Counted from the first letter of the stretch, positions 53,635 through 62,614 are shown. The stretch: DNA of 64,000 nt from Rhizobium mesosinicum (GCF_019511345.1 NZ_JAEUAK010000015.1:84082-148081), one strand, 5' to 3'. Numbers and translations are program-made. Notes: generated from the sequence alone by a model not told the origin.

Positions 53635-54165
53635 TTATCCGCGCTCCGCAAGGATGGCGTTCAGTCGCGAGACATCCTCCCGCAGCGCTGTCAGTTCCGT
53701 CAGCACCCGCATATCGATTTTCTGGTGCAGCGACAGAACCTCAAGCTCGGCCTTCAGGTTCACCTCATAATCCTTGGCGGCTTCGAAACGGTCCCGTTCG
53801 GCCTGCCGGTTCTGGGACATCATGATGATCGGCGCCTGTATGGCGGCGAGCATGGAAAGGATGAGGTTCAGGAAGACGAAGGGGTAGGGATCGAAGGCCC
53901 TGTTCAGCAGAATGATCGTGTTGATCAGCGTCCAGACAAGGAGAAAGGCGAGGAAGGCGAGGATAAAGGACCATGAACCGCCGACGCGAGCGATGCCATC
54001 GGCCAGCCGCTCGCCGAAAGAGGCTTCGGCGGAAAAGGCAGCGTTGACGTCGGTGGAGACGATCTTGCGCTCATGCGCCTTGGCGAGCACGCGCTTTTCG
54101 ATATCGCCCAGTTCTTCGGCAGGCTTGCCGAAATGCAGGTGGACGAAATTCGGAAGATTAGACAT
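53635..54165 (-). CDS. DUF1003 membrane protein
   Basis: Protein of 176 residues with two membrane helices (SFILAFLAFLLVWTLINTI and PFVFLNLILSMLAAIQAPII) joined by a short loop, and a polar C-terminal helical region. The pattern NRAFDPYPFVFLNLILSMLA followed by MMSQNRQAERDR defines DUF1003. Function unknown. ATG 54165 used; the open frame extends upstream without family features. Confidence 0.87.
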   Translation of the reverse strand: MSNLPNFVHLHFGKPAEELGDIEKRVLAKAHERKIVSTDVNAAFSAEASFGERLADGIARVGGSWSFILAFLAFLLVWTLINTIILLNRAFDPYPFVFLNLILSMLAAIQAPIIMMSQNRQAERDRFEAAKDYEVNLKAELEVLSLHQKIDMRVLTELTALREDVSRLNAILAERG

Positions 54166-54355
54166 GGCATTGCCCCGGAAGTGGATCGAATTGGCGGGCA
54201 GTATTCCGCCCTTGCAGCAAATTGCAATGCGTATCGGCGCCGCACAAGGCAAACTGATGGATGGCGCAGGGACAGTCCTGCCTTCATCAAATTTTTGCGG
54301 CAGATCGCTACCGCTTTTCGAGCGGCTTATTGCCGTGCACGACGGGGCGGACTAA

Positions 54356-56044
54356 ATGAATGGCATGACACAGGAAAATGCTCTCTCCCACACGTTCAAC
54401 ATCGCCATCGCCCAGCTCAATCCGACAGTGGGCGATGTCGCCGGAAATCTTGCCAAGGCGCGCGAGGCGCGCGCCGATGCGGCGCGGCAGGGCGCACATC
54501 TCTTGATGATGACCGAGCTTTTCATCTCGGGCTATCCGCCTGAGGACCTCGTACTAAAACCCGCCTTCATCCGCGCCTGCTGGAAGGCAGTCGAAAGCCT
54601 TGCGGCCGACACGGCCGATGGCGGACCAGGCGTCGTCATCGGTTTTCCGCGCCAGGACGAAACAGGGCGCTATAATTCCATCGCCGTCCTCGATGGCGGC
54701 AAGGTGATTGCGATCAGAGACAAGATCGACCTGCCCAATTACGGCGAGTTCGACGAGAAGCGCGTCTTCGACCAGGGCGCCATGCCGGGGCCGGTGAATT
54801 TTCGCGGCGTGCGCATCGGCATTCCGATCTGCGAAGATATCTGGGGCGATCTCGGTGTGTGCGAGACGCTCGCCGAAAGCGGAGCGGAAATTCTGCTCGT
54901 GCCGAACGGTTCGCCCTATTATCGCGGCAAGGTCGATATCCGCCATCAGGTCGTCCTGAAGCAGGTCATCGAGACCGGCCTGCCGATGGTTTATGCCGCC
55001 CAGCTCGGCGGCCAGGACGAGCTTGTCTTCGACGGCGCAAGCTTTGCCTTCAATGCCGACAAGTCGCTCGCCTTCCAGCTCAGCCAGTTCGAACCGACAC
55101 TGGCTGTCACGACCTGGAAGCGCACGGAGAACGGCTGGCATTGCTCGCAAGGGCCGATGGCGCGCATCCCCGAAAGCGAGGAGGCCGATTATCGCGCCTG
55201 CCTGCTCGGCTTCCGGGACTATGTGAACAAGAACGGCTTCAAAAATGTCGTGCTCGGCCTTTCCGGCGGCATCGATTCGGCGATCTGCGCGGCAATTGCC
55301 GTCGATGCCTTGGGCGAGGAGCGGGTGCGCACGGTCATGCTTCCGTACCGCTATACGTCCGAGGACTCGCTGAAGGATGCGGCCGATTGCGCCAAGGCGC
55401 TCGGCTGCCGCTACGATATCGTGCCGATCGAGGCGCCGGTGACGGGCTTTTCCTCAGCGCTGTCGAACCTCTTCGAAGGCACGAACAGCGGCATTACCGA
55501 AGAGAACCTGCAGAGCCGTGCACGCGGCACGATCCTGATGGCGATTTCCAACAAGTTCGGCTCAATGGTCGTCACCACAGGCAACAAGTCGGAAATGTCG
55601 GTTGGTTACGCCACGCTCTACGGCGACATGAACGGCGGCTTCAACCCGATCAAGGACCTCTACAAGATGCAGGTCTATGCGCTGGCCCGCTGGCGCAACG
55701 AGAATGTACCGCCGGATGCGCTTGGCCCCTCGGGCTTGGTTATCCCGCAGAACATCATCGACAAGGCGCCTTCGGCCGAGCTTCGCCCGGACCAGAAGGA
55801 CCAGGATTCGCTGCCGCCCTATCCCGTGCTGGACGACATTCTCGAATGCCTGGTCGAGCGGGAAATGGGGGTTGAGGAGATCGTGGCGCGCGGCCATGAT
55901 GTCGAAACGGTACACCGGATCGAGCATCTGCTCTATCTCGCCGAATACAAGCGCCGCCAGTCGGCACCGGGCGTGAAGATCACCAAGAAGAATTTCGGCC
56001 GCGACCGGCGCTACCCGATCACCAACCGGTTCCGGGATCGCTGA
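54356..56044 (+). CDS. nadE: Glutamine-dependent NAD+ synthetase
   Basis: Last step of NAD+ synthesis: amidates deamido-NAD using ammonia released from glutamine. 562 residues. The N-terminal nitrilase-type glutaminase shows TELFISGYPPEDL (Glu) and IGIPICEDIWGD (Cys); the C-terminal synthetase shows the P-loop GLSGGIDSAICAAIA and TTGNKSEMSVGYATLYGDM. Start at 54356 or at the second ATG (54365). A TolB-like gene follows after 28 bp. Confidence 0.95.
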   Translation: MNGMTQENALSHTFNIAIAQLNPTVGDVAGNLAKAREARADAARQGAHLLMMTELFISGYPPEDLVLKPAFIRACWKAVESLAADTADGGPGVVIGFPRQDETGRYNSIAVLDGGKVIAIRDKIDLPNYGEFDEKRVFDQGAMPGPVNFRGVRIGIPICEDIWGDLGVCETLAESGAEILLVPNGSPYYRGKVDIRHQVVLKQVIETGLPMVYAAQLGGQDELVFDGASFAFNADKSLAFQLSQFEPTLAVTTWKRTENGWHCSQGPMARIPESEEADYRACLLGFRDYVNKNGFKNVVLGLSGGIDSAICAAIAVDALGEERVRTVMLPYRYTSEDSLKDAADCAKALGCRYDIVPIEAPVTGFSSALSNLFEGTNSGITEENLQSRARGTILMAISNKFGSMVVTTGNKSEMSVGYATLYGDMNGGFNPIKDLYKMQVYALARWRNENVPPDALGPSGLVIPQNIIDKAPSAELRPDQKDQDSLPPYPVLDDILECLVEREMGVEEIVARGHDVETVHRIEHLLYLAEYKRRQSAPGVKITKKNFGRDRRYPITNRFRDR

Positions 56045-56072
56045 GACACCTCAAGGATCTGGGGAGGGATAC

Positions 56073-56906
56073 ATGCGCAGTTCGGTGGAGATCTACAACG
56101 TGAGGCGCGGCGAAAGCCGCGTCGTCTGGCAGACGGAAGCGCTGGTGGAGGCGCCGAACTTTTCCCGTGACGGCGCCTATCTGCTGATCAATGGCGACGG
56201 GCTGCTCTACCGGCTGCGGCTCGACGGCAGCGATCTTGTCGAGAAGGTCGATACCGGCTTTGCCGTCCATTGCAACAACGACCACGGCATTTCGCCCGAT
56301 GGCGAGGAGATCGTGATTTCCGACAAGACCGAGTTCGGCAAGTCGGCGATTTATATCCTGCCGGTCGAGGGCGGCAAGCCGCGACTGATCACCAAGAACC
56401 TGCCGTCCTACTGGCACGGCTGGTCGCCCGATGGGCGCGAGCTTGCCTATTGCGGCATCCGCAACGACGTCTTCGACATCTACACGATCTCAGTCGATGG
56501 CGGCGAGGAGAAGCGGCTGACGCATGGCGAGGGCCGCAACGACGGACCGGACTGGTCGGCGGATGGGCAGTGGATCTATTTCAACTCCAGCCGCACCGGG
56601 CTGATGCAGATCTGGCGCATCCACCCCGATGGTACGGGTCTCCAGCAGGTGACATCGGACAATTACGGCAACTGGTTTGCGCATCCGTCGCCGAACAATG
56701 ACAAGGTGCTGATCCTCTCCTACGACTCTGATGTTTTCGATCACCCGCGCGATCTGAATGTGCGGTTGAGGATGATGGACATGGACGGCGGCAACCTGAC
56801 GACGCTCTTTGAGCTCTTCGGCGGGCAGGGCACCATCAATGTGCCGAACTGGTCGCCCGATGGCGAGGAATTCGCCTATGTCAGGTATTTTCCCGTGAGA
56901 TCTTGA
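56073..56906 (+). CDS. TolB-like beta-propeller (PD40 repeat) protein
   Basis: Protein of 277 residues with several WD40/PD40 units, e.g. HGWSPDGRELAYCG, DGPDWSADGQWIYFNS and VPNWSPDGEEFAYVRY. No signal peptide is present, unlike TolB itself, so it is probably cytoplasmic. GGGGAGGG precedes the ATG. Function unknown; it may be co-transcribed with nadE. Confidence 0.83.
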   Translation: MRSSVEIYNVRRGESRVVWQTEALVEAPNFSRDGAYLLINGDGLLYRLRLDGSDLVEKVDTGFAVHCNNDHGISPDGEEIVISDKTEFGKSAIYILPVEGGKPRLITKNLPSYWHGWSPDGRELAYCGIRNDVFDIYTISVDGGEEKRLTHGEGRNDGPDWSADGQWIYFNSSRTGLMQIWRIHPDGTGLQQVTSDNYGNWFAHPSPNNDKVLILSYDSDVFDHPRDLNVRLRMMDMDGGNLTTLFELFGGQGTINVPNWSPDGEEFAYVRYFPVRS

Positions 56907-56985
56907 AAGCGGCGCGCGGCCATTTGATGATGGGGCGTTGGGGATGTGGCCCGCTCATTCGCCTCAGCGAGCTTTCGCAACCGGC

Positions 56986-57357
56986 TCAATGCAGCTTGTG
57001 AGTGCCGCTGAAAATCACCCTGTATTCAGTCAACGCGTCAATTGTGCAGTCAATCTCCGCACTATATTCGGGAGCCTCCTGCTTATAGAACTCCAGAAGC
57101 GCGATACTGTCATCAATCCGGTAGTCCGTTCTGCACATTCCATAGAATGTTTCGAATAGATTCCTTAGCCAGTACCTTTCGGGATATCTTGCTCTGGAAA
57201 ATTCCTCGATTAGCGTATCGCCCGAAAATTCGATCGTTCTCCCATAGTAGAGTGCTGAAAGCACCGTCCGTATGCGTTCGTCAGGACTAATGTCTGTACG
57301 TGAGAGCGTTTCGGTGATCTCTTCTTCGCTTCTTTTTTCTGGGGCATCGTATTTCAA
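56986..57357 (-). CDS. Protein of unknown function
   Basis: 123 residues, acidic and rich in Glu, Arg and Tyr (ALYYGRTIEFSGDTLIEEF, YPERYWLRNLFETFYGM). It is less GC-rich than its neighbours, suggesting recent acquisition. It may be an immunity-like or otherwise orphan protein; no family is recognised. The reading frame is clean and could be real, but support is only its length and codon pattern. Confidence 0.5.
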   Translation of the reverse strand: MKYDAPEKRSEEEITETLSRTDISPDERIRTVLSALYYGRTIEFSGDTLIEEFSRARYPERYWLRNLFETFYGMCRTDYRIDDSIALLEFYKQEAPEYSAEIDCTIDALTEYRVIFSGTHKLH

Positions 57358-57493
57358 TTGACAGGCCTTGTCTCGGACCGAGCTCTCTAGGGATATCCAG
57401 ATTCTTTCGAGATTGTCACTGTGCGACTAACGATGAGGCACTCAGCGCAGACGCGCGGCAGCTGGAATCCTATGACAAGCACATTGCGAATGA

Positions 57494-57514
57494 GCGGCGG
57501 GGTTTCCCCGCCGC
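57494..57514. terminator. Strong hairpin at the 3' end of the class I DAHP synthase gene
   Basis: GCGGCGGGG-TTT-CCCCGCCGC is a perfect 9-bp stem 16 bp after the gene's stop codon. No T run follows on either strand, so it may stabilise the mRNA end or act with Rho. Confidence 0.55.
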
Positions 57515-57529
57515 GCTTGATGTGGCCAC

Positions 57530-58597
57530 TCAGGCCGCGACAGCCGCCTTGCGGCGATCGCGGACGGCTTTGGCCAGATCCTCGAGCACATCGACCGACA
57601 TATCCCAGCCGATGCAGCCATCAGTGATCGACTGGCCATAGACGAGCGGCTTGCCGGGAACGAGGTCCTGACGGCCGGCGACGAGGTTGCTCTCGATCAT
57701 CATGCCCTTGATGTGATGGTTGCCGGCGACGATCTGGCCGGCGACGTCGTGGACGACCTTCGGCTGGTTCATCGGATCCTTGCTGCTGTTGGCGTGGCTG
57801 GCATCGATCAGCATGCGCGGGTCGACACCCAGCTTGGTTGCCTCGGCGATCACAGCCTGCACATCGGCAGCTTCATAGTTGGGCCGCTTGCCGCCGCGCA
57901 GGATGATGTGGCAGTCCTCGTTGCCGCGGGTGGAGGCAATCGCTGCCTGTCCATCCTTGGTGACAGCCGGGAAATGATGCGGCTGGGAAGCCGCCATGAT
58001 CGCGTCGAGCGCGACACGCGCGCCGCCGTCCGTGCCGTTCTTGAAGCCGATCGGGCAGGAGAGACCCGAGGCGAGCTGGCGGTGGATCTGGCTTTCGGTC
58101 GTGCGCGCGCCGATGGCGCCGTAGCTGACGAGATCAGCGATATATTGCGGGGTGATCGTGTCGAGGAATTCGCAGCCGGCCGGCAGGCCCATGGCATTGA
58201 TGTCGAGCAGCAGGCTGCGCGCGAGGCGCAGGCCTTCTTCGATACGGTAGCTGCCGTCGAGATGCGGGTCGTTGATCAGGCCCTTCCAGCCGACGGTAGT
58301 GCGGGGTTTCTCGAAATAGACGCGCATGACGATTTCGAGATCGCCGGAGAGGCGTCGTCGCTGTTCGACAAGCCGGGACGCATATTCGCGCGCGGCTGCC
58401 GGATCATGGATCGAGCAGGGGCCGATGACGACCAGCTGGCGGTCGTCCTTGCCCGTCAGGATATTGTGGATGATGTCGCGCGTGCCGGTCACGGTCTCGG
58501 TAACCGCGCGGTCACGTGGGATTTCCTTGATAATATCGGCAGGCTTGGTCAGCGGGGTGATCTCGACGATGCGCAGATCATCAATAGTGTCAGTCAC
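57530..58597 (-). CDS. aroG: DAHP synthase, class I (AroFGH type)
   Basis: First enzyme of aromatic amino acid synthesis, 355 residues, in the cytoplasm. VVIGPCSIHDP (metal Cys), RVYFEKPRTTVGWKGLINDP, IGARTTESQIHR, GFKNGTDG and DASHANSSKDP are the class I signatures, and the N-terminal extension is the type that gives feedback control in E. coli. GTG start after AGGAGAG. Unlike the class II gene at 44 kb, it lies behind a leader peptide rich in Phe/Tyr and an attenuator, so it is likely the isozyme regulated by aromatic supply. Confidence 0.92.
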   Translation of the reverse strand: MTDTIDDLRIVEITPLTKPADIIKEIPRDRAVTETVTGTRDIIHNILTGKDDRQLVVIGPCSIHDPAAAREYASRLVEQRRRLSGDLEIVMRVYFEKPRTTVGWKGLINDPHLDGSYRIEEGLRLARSLLLDINAMGLPAGCEFLDTITPQYIADLVSYGAIGARTTESQIHRQLASGLSCPIGFKNGTDGGARVALDAIMAASQPHHFPAVTKDGQAAIASTRGNEDCHIILRGGKRPNYEAADVQAVIAEATKLGVDPRMLIDASHANSSKDPMNQPKVVHDVAGQIVAGNHHIKGMMIESNLVAGRQDLVPGKPLVYGQSITDGCIGWDMSVDVLEDLAKAVRDRRKAAVAA

Positions 58598-58631
58598 GGT
58601 ATGCTCTCCTGTTTGGTCATACCGTGCGGAA

Positions 58632-58660
58632 CAAAAAAGCCGCCAGGTAGACTAGCGGCT
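58632..58660 (-). terminator. Attenuator terminator in the class I DAHP synthase leader
   Basis: On the minus strand AGCCGC, an 11-base loop and GCGGCT are followed by TTTTTT. It sits about 35 bases before the start codon, after the aromatic-rich leader ORF. Confidence 0.82.
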
Positions 58661-58689
58661 GTTCGGGTGTGTCGTCGCGTTAGTTTCGG

Positions 58690-58764
58690 TTACGCACAGA
58701 CCCGCATCCGCTGGAAGCAGCGGTACGAATAAAATCGCGATGCGTAAACGGACGAAATCGACAT
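58690..58764 (-). CDS. Phe/Tyr-rich leader peptide of class I DAHP synthase (24 residues)
   Basis: Short ORF starting MSISSVYASRF, continuing YSYRCFQRM and ending at TAA. It has three Tyr and two Phe among residues 7-17 (Y, F, Y, Y, F). The hairpin CCGCTG-CTTC-CAGCGG (58708-58723) lies within it, right after the Tyr codons, and CAGCGG could instead pair with CCGCT of the terminator. This is the arrangement of a classical aromatic attenuator. Translation is unproven. Confidence 0.7.
   Translation of the reverse strand: MSISSVYASRFYSYRCFQRMRVCA
58708..58723 (-). promoter_or_regulatory. Pause hairpin in the aromatic leader ORF
   Basis: CCGCTG and CAGCGG form a perfect 6-bp stem with a 4-base loop directly downstream of the Phe/Tyr codons. 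AGCGG is complementary to CCGCT in the terminator's left arm. Confidence 0.55.
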
Positions 58765-58847
58765 GGCGCTTATGTAGCTATGCTCGAGCGATTTGTCACG
58801 CAGAATTTGCTGCCGTTGGGCAGGTGTGTTTGAAGTCCCGGTTACGT

Positions 58848-58880
58848 ATATCGCCCGAACCGCTTGCGTCCGGGCGATAT
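58848..58880 (-). terminator. Hairpin after the exported sensor-like gene
   Basis: ATATCGCCCG and CGGGCGATAT form a perfect 10-bp stem with a 13-base loop, 20 bp after the gene's stop codon. T run is weak. Confidence 0.6.
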
Positions 58881-58900
58881 GAATTTGCAGACGCAGGAAA

Positions 58901-59482
58901 TTAAAGCGCGTCGACGTTTACGCCGACGGTAATGGCGCCGATCGGCGTTCCCTTGTCGTCGGAAATGGTAACGCTTGCCTGCGACTGCAGTGCCTGCGTG
59001 GATTCGTCCTTTTCGATCTCGTCGACGAAAACGGCATCTTTACCGGCGCCGAAGGATTTCTGGAATTTGGCCTCGTCGCCCTGCCAGTAATCGGAGGTGG
59101 CATCGCTTTGGCCGACATTCAGCCCCTTCGCGTCCATGACGAAGATCTCTGCGATCTTGCCATCGGATGCAGCCTTCTTTTCCTGGAGGAATTTGGACAA
59201 TGCATTGCCAAGCACGCCGTCGATCATCGTGTGGTCGGAGCCATCGACCTCGGCACGCCACTTCTTGTCGAGGGCGTCGATATCGGCTGCGCCCAGGTTC
59301 GCATTCGCGGCATTCTGCGCCTTGATGGCTTCGATGACGGCGGGATCGTTAAGCCACGGCTTTACGTCGCTCGTCACGTAATCGGCGATCGGCGCAAGCT
59401 TGGCATCCTGCGCCATGGATACGCCCGCGGGGACGGCAAACGCGGCGCAGGCTATAAGATATGCGGTCACGACTTTCTTCAT
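58901..59482 (-). CDS. Exported PDC/Cache-like sensor protein
   Basis: Protein of 193 residues with a signal peptide (VVTAYLIACAAFAVPAGVSMA). The mature part (DGKIAEIFVMDAKGLNVGQS, DATSDYWQGDEAKFQKSFG, SQASVTISDDKGTPIGAITVGVNV) has the look of a PDC/Cache ligand-binding domain without the membrane anchor or output module. It follows the chemoreceptor gene by 57 bp and may act as its periplasmic ligand-binding partner. GGAAGG precedes the ATG. Confidence 0.78.
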   Translation of the reverse strand: MKKVVTAYLIACAAFAVPAGVSMAQDAKLAPIADYVTSDVKPWLNDPAVIEAIKAQNAANANLGAADIDALDKKWRAEVDGSDHTMIDGVLGNALSKFLQEKKAASDGKIAEIFVMDAKGLNVGQSDATSDYWQGDEAKFQKSFGAGKDAVFVDEIEKDESTQALQSQASVTISDDKGTPIGAITVGVNVDAL

Positions 59483-59539
59483 AACTGTTCCTTCCTGGTT
59501 AATTGGCTGATGGGATGAGCTTATCGAACGATGATGGGG

Positions 59540-61417
59540 TCAGAATTCCTCCCAGGCACCGGAAGACGCGGCAACGGCGGCACTTCCAGCATACCGTTTC
59601 GCTAGAGCTCTCGGCTCCGGTCGAGGTTGACGATCAACCGGTTGAACGGGTGCATACAGGCTGGCGGCAGTCGCGCCGACCGTGAACCTGCCGGCGGAAT
59701 CCTGCAGAAGGCGTCCCTGGGTGAGCAGTTCCTGGCAGGCCGCGTTGGTTTCCTCGACCATTGCCGCATTCTGTTGCGTGGCTTGATCCATCTGATTGAT
59801 CGCGCCATTGATTTCCTGCAGGCCCGTCGCCTGTTCGCGGTAGGACTGAACGATGGAAGCGATACTGTCGCTGATGCGGTTGATCTGCTCCTCGATCTTC
59901 AGGAGGGCGTCCCCGGTCTCGTTCACCAACCCGACGCCCGCGGCCACTTCCTGCCCAGACACAGTGATCAGGTTCTTGATTTCCTTTGCCGCGTTTGCCG
60001 AACGCTGGGCGAGTTCGCGCACTTCCTGCGCGACGACTGCAAAACCCTTGCCGGCTTCGCCGGCGCGCGCCGCCTCGACGCCGGCATTCAGCGCCAGCAG
60101 ATTGGTCTGGAACGCGATCTCATCGATGACGCCGATAATGCGGCCGATCTGGCTCGATGAGGTCTGAATCCGGTCCATCGCTCCGATGGCATCACGCACC
60201 ACGGTCGCCGAAACGTGAGCGCTCCGTTTCGTTTCCTCGACTTGTTTTCCGGCGGTTTCGGCCCGCTGCGACGACGTTCTGACCGTCGTCGTTACTTCAT
60301 CCAGCGCGGCGGCGGTCTGTTCCAGCGCTGCTGCCTGTTGTTCGGTCCGCTTGGCGAGCTGATCTGCGGAGGAGGCCAGTTCGCTCGATCCGCTTTCGAC
60401 AGCCACGGAGGCGGTCTTGATCTCCGTCAGCGCGGCCGCGACTGCCTGGACCATATTGTTGAAATCCTGCCGCAGTTTATCGAATTCGGGGCCGAGATCG
60501 GCGAGATTTATCGAGAAGTCCCCTGCGGCGAGCTTTTCCAGCGCATTGGCAAGAGCGGTCATAACCAGTCGCTGCGTGTTGCTGGCCTCTTCCGTCAACA
60601 ACGCGTTGCGAGCCCGTTCGGAATCCAGCGAAGCGCTCTGCTCGGCAGCTGCTTGCTCTCTTTCGACTTTTGCAATCGCCTCGTTGCGGAAAACTTCCAA
60701 TGCGCGAGCCAGAAAGCCGATTTCATCGCCATTTTCCCGATAGGTGACGGGAGAGGCGAGATCACCTTTCTGCAAGGCGCTGATACGCTCGCTGAGGATC
60801 CTGATCGGTCGACCAACCAGACTGCGCATGGCGAGAAGAAACGCGACAATGGCAATAGCGGTGATCACGGACTGCGTCAGCACCGAAATCAACACCTTCT
60901 GCCTGACTTCGGACGCGATCTTCTCGACGGACCAGTTCGTGACGACGTAGCCGGTGGCCTTGCCCGACTTATCGAGCGGAAGGGGTGCTGTGATCGTCAC
61001 GACGCCGGCGGAGATTCCGCTGTCGTCAATCGTCGTTTTTTCCGGCTTCGCGCTCAGGCGCTTCGCAAGATCTGCCGATGCAGGCAGACCATTGACGCCG
61101 TCGCGTGTCCACGTATCGACCGCGGTGAGCTCCGCATTGAATGCTGAGAATTGAACGAGGTCGAGCGAGGGATCGTCGCGGTAGAGCGAATAGGCATCTC
61201 GAACGGCATTCGCCTTTCCCCACTTCACGCCGCCTGCGGCCAGAGATGCAAACTGCTTCGCATCCTTCGACCAGTTCGCCTTGGCGCCATCGATCAATGC
61301 TCGGGTTTCGTATAACCAGGTGTACGTCGCAAAGGCTGAAATGCCGCAGAGATTGACGGCAACGATAATCGCCGCCAGCTTCGCTGTCAGAGGCATCGTC
61401 TTCAAAAATTGGAACAT
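59540..61417 (-). CDS. Methyl-accepting chemotaxis protein
   Basis: Inner-membrane chemoreceptor of 625 residues. First helix at about 12-32, periplasmic sensor domain to about 185, second helix (SVITAIAIVAFLLAM), HAMP linker and the cytoplasmic signalling domain with the conserved hairpin IGRIIGVIDEIAFQTNLLALNAGVEAARAG. It ends SGAWEEF, an alpha-proteobacterial form of the CheR/CheB-binding pentapeptide, so adaptation by methylation is likely. The ligand is unknown; the exported protein downstream may help bind it. Confidence 0.92.
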   Translation of the reverse strand: MFQFLKTMPLTAKLAAIIVAVNLCGISAFATYTWLYETRALIDGAKANWSKDAKQFASLAAGGVKWGKANAVRDAYSLYRDDPSLDLVQFSAFNAELTAVDTWTRDGVNGLPASADLAKRLSAKPEKTTIDDSGISAGVVTITAPLPLDKSGKATGYVVTNWSVEKIASEVRQKVLISVLTQSVITAIAIVAFLLAMRSLVGRPIRILSERISALQKGDLASPVTYRENGDEIGFLARALEVFRNEAIAKVEREQAAAEQSASLDSERARNALLTEEASNTQRLVMTALANALEKLAAGDFSINLADLGPEFDKLRQDFNNMVQAVAAALTEIKTASVAVESGSSELASSADQLAKRTEQQAAALEQTAAALDEVTTTVRTSSQRAETAGKQVEETKRSAHVSATVVRDAIGAMDRIQTSSSQIGRIIGVIDEIAFQTNLLALNAGVEAARAGEAGKGFAVVAQEVRELAQRSANAAKEIKNLITVSGQEVAAGVGLVNETGDALLKIEEQINRISDSIASIVQSYREQATGLQEINGAINQMDQATQQNAAMVEETNAACQELLTQGRLLQDSAGRFTVGATAASLYAPVQPVDRQPRPEPRALAKRYAGSAAVAASSGAWEEF

Positions 61418-61699
61418 CCCGTGGGGGCCTCGAAATGCGGCTCAGTCGGACACGTTCTCGACCGGCGTATCAATACGGGCATCGACGCTGGCGGCCACAT
61501 CATGAGCACTCATGCCCATGTCCTCACTGCAACCCAGAACGCGCAGATGCAGTGTGTATTTCATGTGTGAATAAATTATAAAGTAGAATGGGTACCGGTG
61601 CGCCGCCACTGACTTGAGACCCATACGGCGCGCTTTAGAAGCGTTCTCTGGAAAGGGACGTTGCATCCACTTGCCGCGATAGCATTTCCACGCCATAGA
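61418..61699. other. Intergenic region upstream of the chemoreceptor and B12 riboswitch
   Basis: About 280 bp. It should carry the promoters for the chemoreceptor (minus) and bluB (plus). A minus-strand frame here (MKYTLHLRVLG...) is too short to call a gene. Confidence 0.4.
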
Positions 61700-61885
61700 T
61701 CGCTGGTCAGGTGCCCGCCGTTGCAAGCGGGAGAATCGGGAATCCGGTGCAAGGCCGGAACGTGCCCAACGCTGTAAGGCCGACGCTTGCCGCTCATCAC
61801 GCCACTGGCTGCAAGGCCGGGAAGGCTGCGGTCAGGCGGATGACGCCAAGTCAGAAGACCGGCCTGACGAGATAGACCCAACCCG
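61700..61885 (+). ncRNA. Cobalamin riboswitch
   Basis: The region has the B12-box elements in order: GGTGCCC early, GGGAATCCGGTGCAA, GGCTGTAAGGC-type cores, GCCACTGGCTGCAAGGCCGGGAAGG split over its parts, and AAGTCAGAAGACCGGCCTGAC near the end. It ends about 40 bases before bluB. Adenosylcobalamin binding would shut off bluB. Recognition is from these motifs by eye. Confidence 0.92.
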
Positions 61886-61923
61886 CGCGGACGGCGGGCG
61901 GTTGCGTTGTTGGGGATTTGACG

Positions 61924-62610
61924 ATGCGACCCATTGATGATGCCGTTTGCCCGGCATCCAGCTTTTCTGCGGCCGAACGCGAGGCCGTCTATCATGCGAT
62001 CATGACACGGCGCGATGTACGCAGCCAGTTCCTGCCCGATCCCTTGCCGGACGACCTCGTCACGCGATTGCTGACAGCGGCCCATCACGCGCCTTCGGTC
62101 GGTTTCATGCAGCCGTGGAATTTCATTCTGGTGAAGAGTGCCGAGGTGAGGGCGCGTGTGCGCGATGCCTTCCTTAAAGCGAATGAGGAAGCGGCCCGCA
62201 TGTTCGACGGCGAGCGGCAGGAAAAATACCGGTCGCTGAGACTCGAAGGGATCGTCGAAGCGCCGATTGGCATCTGCGTGACCTGCGACCCCTCGCGCAG
62301 CGGCAGCGTGGTGCTGGGGCGCACGCATAATCCGCGCATGGACAGCTATTCCACCGTCTGCGCCATCCAGAACCTATGGCTGGCCGCACGGGCCGAAGGC
62401 GTCGGCATCGGCTGGGTCAGCATTTTTCGCGAGGGCGATCTGAAGGAGATCCTTGGCATTCCCGACCATATCGAAGTGGTTGCCTGGCTCTGCGCGGGGT
62501 TCGTCGACCGGCTCTATGACGAACCGGAACTGGCGGTCAAAGGCTGGCGGCAGCGGATGCCACTGGACGAACTCGTCTTCCATGACGGCTGGGGACAGAT
62601 AAAGACCTGA
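61924..62610 (+). CDS. bluB: 5,6-dimethylbenzimidazole synthase BluB
   Basis: Nitroreductase-fold flavoenzyme of 228 residues that breaks down reduced FMN to 5,6-dimethylbenzimidazole, the lower ligand of vitamin B12. HAIMTRRDVRSQFL, HHAPSVGFMQPWNFILV and GIGWVSIF are typical BluB segments. In S. meliloti it is needed for symbiosis and B12 synthesis. The cobalamin riboswitch directly upstream gives end-product control. ATG 61924 chosen; TTG at 61918 is possible. Confidence 0.95.
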   Translation: MRPIDDAVCPASSFSAAEREAVYHAIMTRRDVRSQFLPDPLPDDLVTRLLTAAHHAPSVGFMQPWNFILVKSAEVRARVRDAFLKANEEAARMFDGERQEKYRSLRLEGIVEAPIGICVTCDPSRSGSVVLGRTHNPRMDSYSTVCAIQNLWLAARAEGVGIGWVSIFREGDLKEILGIPDHIEVVAWLCAGFVDRLYDEPELAVKGWRQRMPLDELVFHDGWGQIKT

Positions 62611-62614
62611 GCCA

